Shown one piece after another: positions 1 through 4,844 of a DNA stretch of 6,370 bases. Position numbers and translations under genes: made by a program. The notes below the pieces were generated by a model, which did no database searches, had not been told where the DNA came from, and worked only from the letters and a program-made list of their open reading frames with translations. Within the stretch, counting starts at the first letter, position 1, and the number at the start of each line of letters is the position of its first letter. The stretch is from contig CAMXBB010000084.1 in assembly GCA_947179265.1 (NCBI GenBank), forward strand, positions 1 through 6,370. The letters run 5' to 3'. Source of the stretch: an uncultured Bacillota bacterium. GTDB lineage: Bacteria > Bacillota_I > Bacilli_A > RF39 > UBA660.

Positions 1-525
1 GTATTCACATATATAAAAAATGAAGATAGTTTTAAAAAGGTTTATAAAACTAAAGATGGATTAGAAAAATTAGTTGTTCTAACGATTGTAGATAATATAA
101 AACTATTATTGATTGCTGATACTACCTTTATTTCTAGTGTATCAAGTACATCTTCAAAACTATTAATTGCAGATGATTCAAACATCATATGTAACTTTTT
201 TAAGAAGTCATTAGGTGATGATTTCGAAATCTTGGTTGCTAAAGATGGTAATGAAGCAATTGATTTAATCGAAAAGTATAAGAATGATAATCTATTAGGG
301 GCTTTTATTGATTTAAATATGCCAAATACAGATGGGTATGCTGTATTAGAATATATGCGCAGTAATAATCTTATGGATAAGGTTCCTGTATCAGTTATAT
401 CGGGTGAAGATTCTGCAGAAAGCATCGAAAAGGTTATATCTTTAGGAGCTGTTGATATGCTTCAAAAGCCATTTACTGCTGATGCTGCTAGAGCAATTGT
501 CAATAAAACTATTCAAACACATTAA
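1..525 (+). CDS. Protein with C-terminal response-regulator receiver domain (5' end outside window)
   Basis: The frame is open from base 1, so only the last 174 residues are visible and the true start lies upstream. Residues are numbered from the window edge. Residues 53-172 form a CheY-like receiver (REC) domain: the acidic pair Asp58-Asp59 in LLIADDS, the predicted phospho-acceptor Asp104 in IDLNMPNTDGY, the switch Ser134 in SVISGED, and Lys156 in LQKPF. All residues needed for phosphotransfer and Mg2+ binding are present. REC is the last domain, with no DNA-binding output after it. The preceding 52 residues are not recognised; KTKDGLEKL followed by a hydrophobic strand could be the tail of a PAS-like or other sensor/output domain, but that is a guess. 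In the REC family, Asp phosphorylation by a histidine kinase switches the conformation; no kinase is visible here. The TTG at 109 is not the start, because the frame continues upstream with coding-like sequence. The stop is followed directly by a terminator. Confidence 0.85.
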   Translation, partial: VFTYIKNEDSFKKVYKTKDGLEKLVVLTIVDNIKLLLIADTTFISSVSSTSSKLLIADDSNIICNFFKKSLGDDFEILVAKDGNEAIDLIEKYKNDNLLGAFIDLNMPNTDGYAVLEYMRSNNLMDKVPVSVISGEDSAESIEKVISLGAVDMLQKPFTADAARAIVNKTIQTH

Positions 526-552
526 AAATAATACTTAGGTATTATTTTTTTT
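524..552 (+). terminator. Rho-independent terminator after the receiver-domain gene
   Basis: A stem of about 10 bp (AAAATAATAC at 525-534 pairs with GTATTATTTT at 539-548) closes a TTAG loop and runs into a T-tract ending at 552. The stem is almost all A-T, with one G-C pair at the loop, so its stability is modest. It begins inside the TAA stop codon (523-525). The T-rich arm also lies where the -35 region of the thiI promoter would be. Confidence 0.8.
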
Positions 553-559
553 AAGTCGA

Positions 560-568
560 TGTGATAAT
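560..568 (+). promoter_or_regulatory. Extended -10 promoter for thiI
   Basis: TG at 560-561, one base, then GATAAT at 563-568 (5 of 6 matches to TATAAT) gives an extended -10 element. The -35 position (about 540-545) falls in the preceding terminator arm and has no good match, as is common for extended -10 promoters. Transcription would start near 575, giving a leader of about 13 nt to the ATG at 588. The SD site GAGGTGA lies at 577-583. Confidence 0.6.
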
Positions 569-587
569 ATAAGAGCGAGGTGAAATG

Positions 588-1778
588 ATGAAAAAAATTA
601 TTATTATAAAATATGGAGAATTAACTACTAAAAAGGATAATATCAATTATTTCTTAAGTACCTTAAAAGAAAATATTAAAGTATCTTTAGCAGGATTAAA
701 AGCCAATATAACTTATGATAAAGGGCGTATGTTTATTGAAAGCACAGATGATAATTATGATACTATTATGAAAAAGTTACAAATGGTATTTGGGATTCAT
801 GAGATATTGATTGGATATGAAACAGATGACAATATTTTAGATAACATAAAATCTCGTGTAGTAGAATTGCTTAAGGACAAAGAATTTTCATCATTTAAAG
901 TTGAAACTAAAAGAAGTGATAAGAGTTATACTCCTGATTCTATGGAAGTAAGTCGTATTTTAGGTGGAGTAGTGTTAAAAAATTTCAATAATGTAGTTGT
1001 TGATGTTCATAATCCGGAATTAACGATTCATGTTGAGATAAGAAAGAATAAGAGTTATATCTATTTTGAGAGAGTTAAAGGAATTGGCGGATATCCTGTT
1101 GGTTCTTTAGGTAAAGGACTTCTAATGTTGAGTGGAGGTATTGATTCTCCAGTAGCTGGTTATCTTGCTTTAAAAAGAGGAGTAAGAATCGAAGCACTTT
1201 ATTTTGAAAGTCCTCCTCATACTAGTGAGGCGGCTAAGAATAAAGTTATATCTTTAGCGCGTGAATTATCTAAATATTCTAGTTATGTAAAATTACATGT
1301 TATCAATTTTACCGAGATTCAAGAAACCATTTTAAAGGAATGCCCTCATGAATATTTGATAACGATAATGCGTCGCATGATGTATCGTATATCTGAAAGT
1401 ATTGCTAAGAAGAATAATTGTAAAGTGTTGATAAATGGTGAATCGATAGGTCAAGTAGCAAGTCAAACATTAACGAGTATGAATGTTATCAATTCTGTAG
1501 TTAATATTCCAGTTATTCGTCCCGTAGCTTGCTTAGATAAAATTGAGATAATCGATATTGCTAGAAAAATAGAAACCTATGAGACATCTATTCAACCATT
1601 TGAGGATTGTTGTACAATCTTTGTTCCTGAACATCCAGTAATCAATCCTGATATAAATGCTGCTTTAGAATATGAAAATTTATTTGATTATAATAGTTTA
1701 ATAAAGAAAGCTGTTGAAACAGAAGAAGTAATTAAGGTCGAAGATAAAGTCTTAGAAGAATTTAATAATATCTTGTAA
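588..1778 (+). CDS. thiI: tRNA 4-thiouridine synthase ThiI (tRNA sulfurtransferase)
   Basis: ThiI adenylates U8 of tRNA and transfers persulfide sulfur to form 4-thiouridine; in some bacteria it also supplies sulfur for the thiamine thiazole. The 396 residues show an N-terminal ferredoxin-like region (about 1-60, with IIKYGEL), a THUMP domain (about 60-165), and an ATP-pyrophosphatase domain with the PP-loop SGGIDSPVAGYLALKRG starting at Ser182. Cys341-Cys342 in FEDCCTIF match the conserved catalytic cysteine site of the family. There is no C-terminal rhodanese domain, so this is the short form known from Bacillus, of normal length (about 400 residues). That form takes sulfur from a partner cysteine desulfurase such as NifZ; none is visible here. 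ATG occurs at 585 and 588. I chose 588 because GAGG at 577-580 then sits 7 bases upstream rather than 4. No terminator follows; the next gene's promoter overlaps the stop codon. Confidence 0.96.
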   Translation: MKKIIIIKYGELTTKKDNINYFLSTLKENIKVSLAGLKANITYDKGRMFIESTDDNYDTIMKKLQMVFGIHEILIGYETDDNILDNIKSRVVELLKDKEFSSFKVETKRSDKSYTPDSMEVSRILGGVVLKNFNNVVVDVHNPELTIHVEIRKNKSYIYFERVKGIGGYPVGSLGKGLLMLSGGIDSPVAGYLALKRGVRIEALYFESPPHTSEAAKNKVISLARELSKYSSYVKLHVINFTEIQETILKECPHEYLITIMRRMMYRISESIAKKNNCKVLINGESIGQVASQTLTSMNVINSVVNIPVIRPVACLDKIEIIDIARKIETYETSIQPFEDCCTIFVPEHPVINPDINAALEYENLFDYNSLIKKAVETEEVIKVEDKVLEEFNNIL

Positions 1779-1801
1779 ATGATATTAAAAAATACTATAA
1801 T
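1773..1801 (+). promoter_or_regulatory. Promoter for the 180-residue membrane-anchored protein
   Basis: TTGTAA (1773-1778, 4 of 6 matches to TTGACA) and a perfect TATAAT (1796-1801) are separated by the ideal 17 bases. The -35 box includes the TAA stop codon of thiI. The start site would be near 1808, three bases before the SD site AGGTGA (1811-1816). Read-through from thiI is also possible, because no terminator lies between the two genes. Confidence 0.65.
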
Positions 1802-1811
1802 TGATATAGTA
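1793..1811 (+). repeat. Perfect 7-bp inverted repeat across the -10 box and start site
   Basis: TACTATA (1793-1799) and TATAGTA (1805-1811) are perfect inverted repeats separated by 5 bases. They cover the TATAAT box, the predicted transcription start and the first base of the SD site. There is no U-tract, so it is not a terminator. It could be an operator, or in read-through RNA a small hairpin just before the SD. AT-rich inverted repeats of this size do arise by chance. Confidence 0.35.
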
Positions 1812-1826
1812 GGTGAATGATATGAA
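1809..1826 (+). promoter_or_regulatory. Translation initiation region, copy 1 of a shared 18-base motif
   Basis: GTAGGTGAATGATATGAA contains the SD site AGGTGA (1811-1816) and the ATG start at 1822. It matches the fmt initiation region (4827-4844) at 17 of 18 bases. An ATG at 1817 followed by ATA and TGA makes a two-codon ORF whose stop overlaps the true start as ATGA. The motif favours ATG 1822 over the in-frame GTG at 1813, since that GTG lies inside the SD. Confidence 0.6.
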
Positions 1827-2364
1827 TACTAAGTTGATTGTAGTATGGATTATAGCAATTGTCGTATTTGCAGGAATTGGTTTATTTGGAATGGCTAATC
1901 AACATCTTTTAGAGGAGGATATCCCTTCACCAACACCAACTCCGAATCCCCAAGGAACAACTACGGAACCAGTAAATACCACTCACACTGTATCTTGTGT
2001 AGCAAGCATGCCAAATGGAAATAGTTCATATACTTTTACAATAAGCGATGCAACTAATTCCATAACTAATCTAACAATTGGATATCAAGCTTTATCAGCG
2101 GTAGATTATATTTATTCATCAGCACAAAATCTTACAAATATAAATATTAATGGTATTACAACCAATATTACGGGAACAGAGAGTGATTTTTCTCTTCAAA
2201 TTAATGTTGATATGGAAAATTATGATTCAACACTAGTTTCTAATTACCAAAGTGATTTAACTAATGTATATGCTGTAATTAATAATACGCAAGATGTTAC
2301 TTCTTATGAAGCTTTAATCAATAGTGTTGTAAGTAATTTAGGAAGTGTATATAATTGTAACTAA
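1822..2364 (+). CDS. Hypothetical single-pass membrane-anchored extracytoplasmic protein (PT-rich linker)
   Basis: I do not recognise the family. The 180-residue product starts MNTK, then has one hydrophobic segment (residues 5-25, LIVVWIIAIVVFAGIGLFGMA), acidic residues 31-33, a Pro/Thr-rich spacer (35-54, with SPTPTPNP), and a C-terminal domain of about 120 residues rich in Ser, Thr, Asn and beta-forming residues. No cysteine sits where a lipobox would require it, so it is probably an uncleaved signal anchor rather than a lipoprotein. The only two cysteines are Cys59, at the start of the outer domain, and Cys179, the penultimate residue; they could join its ends in a disulfide. The Asn/Thr-rich composition suggests a surface-exposed protein. 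ATG 1822 was chosen because AGGTGA lies five bases upstream; the in-frame GTG at 1813 overlaps that SD. It has its own promoter and terminator, so it looks monocistronic. Function is unknown. Confidence 0.85.
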   Translation: MNTKLIVVWIIAIVVFAGIGLFGMANQHLLEEDIPSPTPTPNPQGTTTEPVNTTHTVSCVASMPNGNSSYTFTISDATNSITNLTIGYQALSAVDYIYSSAQNLTNININGITTNITGTESDFSLQINVDMENYDSTLVSNYQSDLTNVYAVINNTQDVTSYEALINSVVSNLGSVYNCN

Positions 2365-2392
2365 TCATCCATAATATAAATGGGTGATTTTT
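2363..2392 (+). terminator. Rho-independent terminator after the 180-residue membrane protein
   Basis: AATCATCCAT (2363-2372) pairs with ATGGGTGATT (2380-2389), giving 10 bp with one G-U wobble around a 7-base A/T loop. The T-tract runs 2388-2392. The left arm starts on the last two bases of the TAA stop codon (2362-2364). The stem has several G-C pairs, but the T-tract is only five bases, so some read-through into the small ORF that follows is plausible. Confidence 0.75.
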
Positions 2393-2396
2393 CTAT

Positions 2397-2570
2397 ATGA
2401 TGAATAAAAGTTGTATCATGAAAGAACGTAGTGAATATGAAAAGGTTCGCGAAGAATATAATAATGTTTATGGATTTAATATCGGTATAAACGAGCATAA
2501 AGTTGAACACAATAGAAGTGATTTAGGATTAAAAGCCGTAAAGACAGAAATCAAATTAAAAAAGGGATAG
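2397..2570 (+). CDS. Small hypothetical protein (57 residues)
   Basis: This complete ORF of 57 codons plus TAG occupies most of the 254-base gap before ackA. The product begins MMNKSCIMKERSEYEK and ends EIKLKKG. It is hydrophilic and rich in Lys and Glu, with no membrane segment or signal peptide, so it should be cytosolic. I recognise no family. In its favour, codons are mostly of the purine-first, A/T-ending type seen in the neighbours, and the TAG overlaps the terminator hairpin exactly as stops do at the other terminators. By rough base composition, such an open run has about a 1% chance per frame. Against it, no strong SD is present (GGGTGAT at 2382-2388 is the best, eight bases upstream), no clear promoter lies between the previous terminator and the start, and the first 20 codons contain several possible ATGs. 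It could also be a gene remnant. Confidence 0.5.
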   Translation: MMNKSCIMKERSEYEKVREEYNNVYGFNIGINEHKVEHNRSDLGLKAVKTEIKLKKG

Positions 2571-2588
2571 AAGGGTATCCTTTTTTTT
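2558..2588 (+). terminator. Rho-independent terminator before ackA
   Basis: AAAAAGGGATA (2559-2569, with one more A-T pair from 2558) pairs with TATCC plus the T-run (2576-2587), with one G-U wobble, around the loop GAAGGG (2570-2575). An eight-base T-run (2581-2588) completes it. The TAG stop of the 57-codon ORF (2568-2570) lies at the top of the stem. This is the longest stem and T-tract in the window and should insulate ackA from upstream transcription. Confidence 0.85.
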
Positions 2589-2596
2589 GATATAAT
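2588..2596 (+). promoter_or_regulatory. Extended -10 promoter for ackA and the DHH gene
   Basis: TGATATAAT (2588-2596) is a perfect extended -10 element: TG, one base, then TATAAT. It begins on the last T of the preceding terminator. The -35 position falls in the terminator hairpin and has no clear consensus. Transcription would start near 2603, right at the GAGGTGA (2603-2609) upstream of ackA. Confidence 0.75.
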
Positions 2597-2618
2597 ACTT
2601 TCGAGGTGAAAAGGAAAT

Positions 2619-3800
2619 ATGAAAATTTTAACAGTAAATGGTGGTAGTTCATCTTTAAAGTTTAATGCTATTGAATTACCTGAAGAAAAGGAACTTATAA
2701 GTGGATACTTTGAAAAGATTGGACTTGAAGGAAGTTTCTATAATATTAAGATAAATGGTGAAAAAGTTAAACATGAAGTAGAACTTAAAAACCATATGGA
2801 TGCTGTAGAGTGTCTAAAAAAAGAATTATTTGATAACAATATTATCTCATCATTAGATGAAATCGATGGTGTTGGACATCGTATAGTTCATGGAGGAAGT
2901 AAATTTAACAAGAGCGTTTTAATAACTGATGAAGTAATCGAAGAACTTGAAAGTGTAACTGATTTAGCTCCATTACATAATCCTCCAATGGTAGCATGTA
3001 TTAAAGCATTTAGACAATCAATGCCAGATACTCCAATGGTAGTAGTATTTGATACTGCATTCCATCAAACAATGGATATCGAGGAATTCTTATATCCAGT
3101 TCCATATGAATGGTATACAAAATATGCTGTAAGAAAATATGGATTCCATGGAACAAGTCATAGATATATTGCTAAGAAAACAAGTGAACTTTTAGGTAGA
3201 GATGATCTAAAAATTATATCTTGTCATATTGGTAGTGGTGCAAGTATTTGTGCTATCAATGCTGGTAAAGTTGTAGATACTTCAATGGGATTTACACCAC
3301 TTGCTGGTATCATGATGGGAACTCGTTCAGGAGATGTTGATGCATCAATCATTCCATATGTTATGAAAAAAGAAGGAAAGACTTGCGAAGAAGTTGTTAA
3401 TGATTTAAATAAGAAAAGTGGTCTTTTAGGTGTAAGTGGTATTAGTGGAGATTCTCGTGATATTGAGGATGGAATTGCTGCTGGTAATGAAAGATGTGTG
3501 ATTGCTCAAAATATCTTCTGTAAGAAGGTTGCTAATTATATTGCTATGTATAATAATGAGTTAAATGGCGCTGATGTGATTGTTTTAACAGCTGGTTTAG
3601 GTGAGAATAGTGCTGATACTCGTAAAGGAATCTTACAATATATTGAGTCTCTAGGAGTTAAACTTGATGAAAGCGTTAATAACTTTAGAGGAGAATTAAG
3701 AAAGATTTCTACTGAAGATAGTAAAATCCCTGTATATGTAATTCCAACTAATGAGGAATTAATGATAGCATTAGATACTTATGAGATAATAAACAAGTAA
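2619..3800 (+). CDS. ackA: Acetate kinase AckA
   Basis: AckA reversibly converts acetyl phosphate plus ADP to acetate plus ATP, in the cytosol, as the ATP-yielding step of acetate fermentation. The 393 residues match the family's usual length of about 400. Family motifs appear in order: VNGGSSSLKF (Asn7), GHRIVHGG (Arg88), LAPLHNPP, VFDTAFHQTM (catalytic Asp145), KYGFHGTSHRY (175-182), the phosphate-binding HIGSGASICAI, MGFTPLAGIMMGTRSGD (catalytic Arg236), LTAGLGENS, and NEEL near residue 379 for the conserved C-terminal Glu. All key catalytic residues are present, so it should be active. Two SD-like sites precede the ATG: GAGGTGA (2603-2609, somewhat far) and AAGGA (2611-2615, somewhat close). 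No phosphotransacetylase gene is adjacent. It is transcribed from its own extended -10 promoter and leads a two-gene operon, with the DHH phosphoesterase gene 25 bases downstream. Confidence 0.98.
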   Translation: MKILTVNGGSSSLKFNAIELPEEKELISGYFEKIGLEGSFYNIKINGEKVKHEVELKNHMDAVECLKKELFDNNIISSLDEIDGVGHRIVHGGSKFNKSVLITDEVIEELESVTDLAPLHNPPMVACIKAFRQSMPDTPMVVVFDTAFHQTMDIEEFLYPVPYEWYTKYAVRKYGFHGTSHRYIAKKTSELLGRDDLKIISCHIGSGASICAINAGKVVDTSMGFTPLAGIMMGTRSGDVDASIIPYVMKKEGKTCEEVVNDLNKKSGLLGVSGISGDSRDIEDGIAAGNERCVIAQNIFCKKVANYIAMYNNELNGADVIVLTAGLGENSADTRKGILQYIESLGVKLDESVNNFRGELRKISTEDSKIPVYVIPTNEELMIALDTYEIINK

Positions 3801-3825
3801 TACATTATAAAAAGGATGGGGTTAC

Positions 3826-4788
3826 ATGAATTCAATATATAAAAAAATATATAAAAAGATTAAAGAATATGACGAAATTGTAATAGCTAGACATGTAGGT
3901 CCAGATCCTGATGCTATAGCAAGTCAAATAGCATTAAAAAAAATAATAGAGAATATCTTTCCTAATAAAAAGGTATATGCTGTTGGAACGAGTGTCTCTA
4001 GATTTAGATATATAGGTACATTAGATAAAGTGGACGAGTCGACTTTAAATAATGCTCTACTCATAATAACTGATGTTCCAAAATTTGATCGTGTTGATGG
4101 TGCTTATAAGGATAGATATGCTTGTACAATTAAGATTGATCATCATCCTTGTGATGAAATTGTATGTGATTTAGAATTGGTCGATGAATCGTCTTCTAGT
4201 ACTTGTCAATTGATATTAGAATTTATATTTAAGAATAAGATAAAAATTGATTCAGAGATAGCAGCGATTCTTTATGCTGGTATAGTAAGTGATTCTGATA
4301 GATTCTTACTTTCATATACAACATCAGAGACATTTGCTCTTGTAAGCAAATTGATGCATGATTATCCATTTGATATTATGGAAGTATATACTAATATCTA
4401 TGATCGACCTATAAATGAGCGAAGATTTGAAGCATACATTATTGATAATATAACGATAACTCCAAATGGATTTGGTTATATTAATATTACTAATGATATT
4501 ATAAAAAAGTTCGAAGTTGATAATTCGACACCATCTAATCTTGTAAATGACCTTAATTTTATCAAGGAACTTAAGGCATGGGCTTTTTCTTCATATGATG
4601 ATAAAACTAATCTTTATAAGATTAACATTAGAAGTAGAAATATCGTAATCAATGATGTTGCAGAAAAGTTTAATGGTGGTGGTCATAAGTTTGCTTCAGG
4701 TGCTAGACTTAAGACATTAGACGAAGTAAATAAATTATTTGAAGCATTAGATAATAGATGTAAGGAAGAAAAAGAGAAACAATCATAA
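3826..4788 (+). CDS. nrnA: DHH/DHHA1 phosphoesterase, NrnA-type (nanoRNase / pAp phosphatase)
   Basis: The product is a 320-residue DHH-superfamily phosphoesterase, close to the usual NrnA length (about 310-325). The DHH domain carries the Mn2+-binding motifs RHVGPDPDAIAS (His23, Asp27, Asp29), ITDVPKFDR (Asp83), KIDHHP (Asp105-His106-His107) and GIVSDSDRF (Asp156). The C-terminal DHHA1 domain has the substrate-binding GGGH (284-287) in FNGGGHKFASG. Known NrnA proteins degrade 2-5-nt RNAs to mononucleotides and dephosphorylate pAp; stand-alone DHH-DHHA1 proteins may also cleave pApA or cyclic di-AMP. Which substrate applies here cannot be read from the sequence. It has no membrane, PAS or GGDEF-like part, so it is not GdpP. 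It sits 25 bases behind ackA without a terminator and with SD AAAGGA (3811-3816), so it is probably co-transcribed. Its last codons and its stop lie inside the terminator hairpin. Confidence 0.88.
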   Translation: MNSIYKKIYKKIKEYDEIVIARHVGPDPDAIASQIALKKIIENIFPNKKVYAVGTSVSRFRYIGTLDKVDESTLNNALLIITDVPKFDRVDGAYKDRYACTIKIDHHPCDEIVCDLELVDESSSSTCQLILEFIFKNKIKIDSEIAAILYAGIVSDSDRFLLSYTTSETFALVSKLMHDYPFDIMEVYTNIYDRPINERRFEAYIIDNITITPNGFGYINITNDIIKKFEVDNSTPSNLVNDLNFIKELKAWAFSSYDDKTNLYKINIRSRNIVINDVAEKFNGGGHKFASGARLKTLDEVNKLFEALDNRCKEEKEKQS

Positions 4789-4806
4789 CTGATTGTTTTT
4801 TCTTTT
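4777..4806 (+). terminator. Rho-independent terminator of the ackA-nrnA operon
   Basis: A perfect 9-bp stem (AAACAATCA at 4777-4785, TGATTGTTT at 4790-4798) encloses the four-base loop TAAC (4786-4789), followed by a T-rich tail to 4806 interrupted by one C. The TAA stop codon of nrnA (4786-4788) forms three of the four loop bases, and the left arm encodes its last three sense codons. The T-rich arm supplies the -35 hexamer of the fmt promoter. Confidence 0.85.
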
Positions 4807-4821
4807 AAAAAAGCCTATAAT
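4793..4821 (+). promoter_or_regulatory. Promoter for fmt
   Basis: TTGTTT (4793-4798, matching TTG of TTGACA) and a perfect TATAAT (4816-4821) are 17 bases apart. The -35 box is part of the nrnA terminator stem. The -10 box lies in the short palindrome CCTAT-A-ATAGG (4814-4824). The start site would be near 4828, giving a leader of about 12 nt beginning at the SD. Confidence 0.65.
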
Positions 4822-4826
4822 AGGTG

Positions 4827-4844
4827 GTAGGTGAATGACATGAA
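4827..4844 (+). promoter_or_regulatory. Translation initiation region, copy 2 of the shared 18-base motif
   Basis: GTAGGTGAATGACATGAA precedes and includes the fmt start (ATG at 4840) and matches 1809-1826 at 17 of 18 bases. The SD AGGTGA is at 4829-4834, and a second AGGTG sits just upstream (4822-4826). As in copy 1, a two-codon ORF (ATG ACA TGA from 4835) ends across the true start codon. The in-frame GTG at 4831 is part of the SD and is not the start. Confidence 0.6.

Noticed and set aside
109..111. TTG as start of a stand-alone CheY-like protein
   Set aside because: There is no SD site upstream and the same frame stays open with coding-like sequence to base 1, so the gene begins outside the window.
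42..425. Minus-strand ORF of 127 codons
   Set aside because: It is antisense to the receiver-domain gene, whose motifs are intact on the + strand; the minus translation has no recognisable motif.
526..587. TPP or other riboswitch before thiI
   Set aside because: The 62-base gap is filled by a terminator and a promoter; the predicted leader of about 13 nt cannot hold an aptamer.
1813..1815. GTG start for the 180-residue protein (and likewise GTG 4831 for fmt)
   Set aside because: Both GTG codons are part of the SD sequence AGGTGA; the ATG nine bases later has proper spacing in both cases.
2365..2530. Minus-strand ORF of about 42 codons in the gap before ackA
   Set aside because: It is shorter than the + strand ORF, overlaps the terminator hairpin, and shows no distinguishable SD or motif; probably a shadow.
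3806..3811. TATAAA as a separate promoter for nrnA
   Set aside because: It has no -35 match, and it abuts the SD so closely that a start site seven bases on would cut most of the SD from the RNA. Co-transcription with ackA is simpler.
3826..4788. GdpP-type cyclic di-AMP phosphodiesterase
   Set aside because: GdpP has two membrane segments, a PAS domain and a degenerate GGDEF before DHH; this protein begins directly with the DHH domain.
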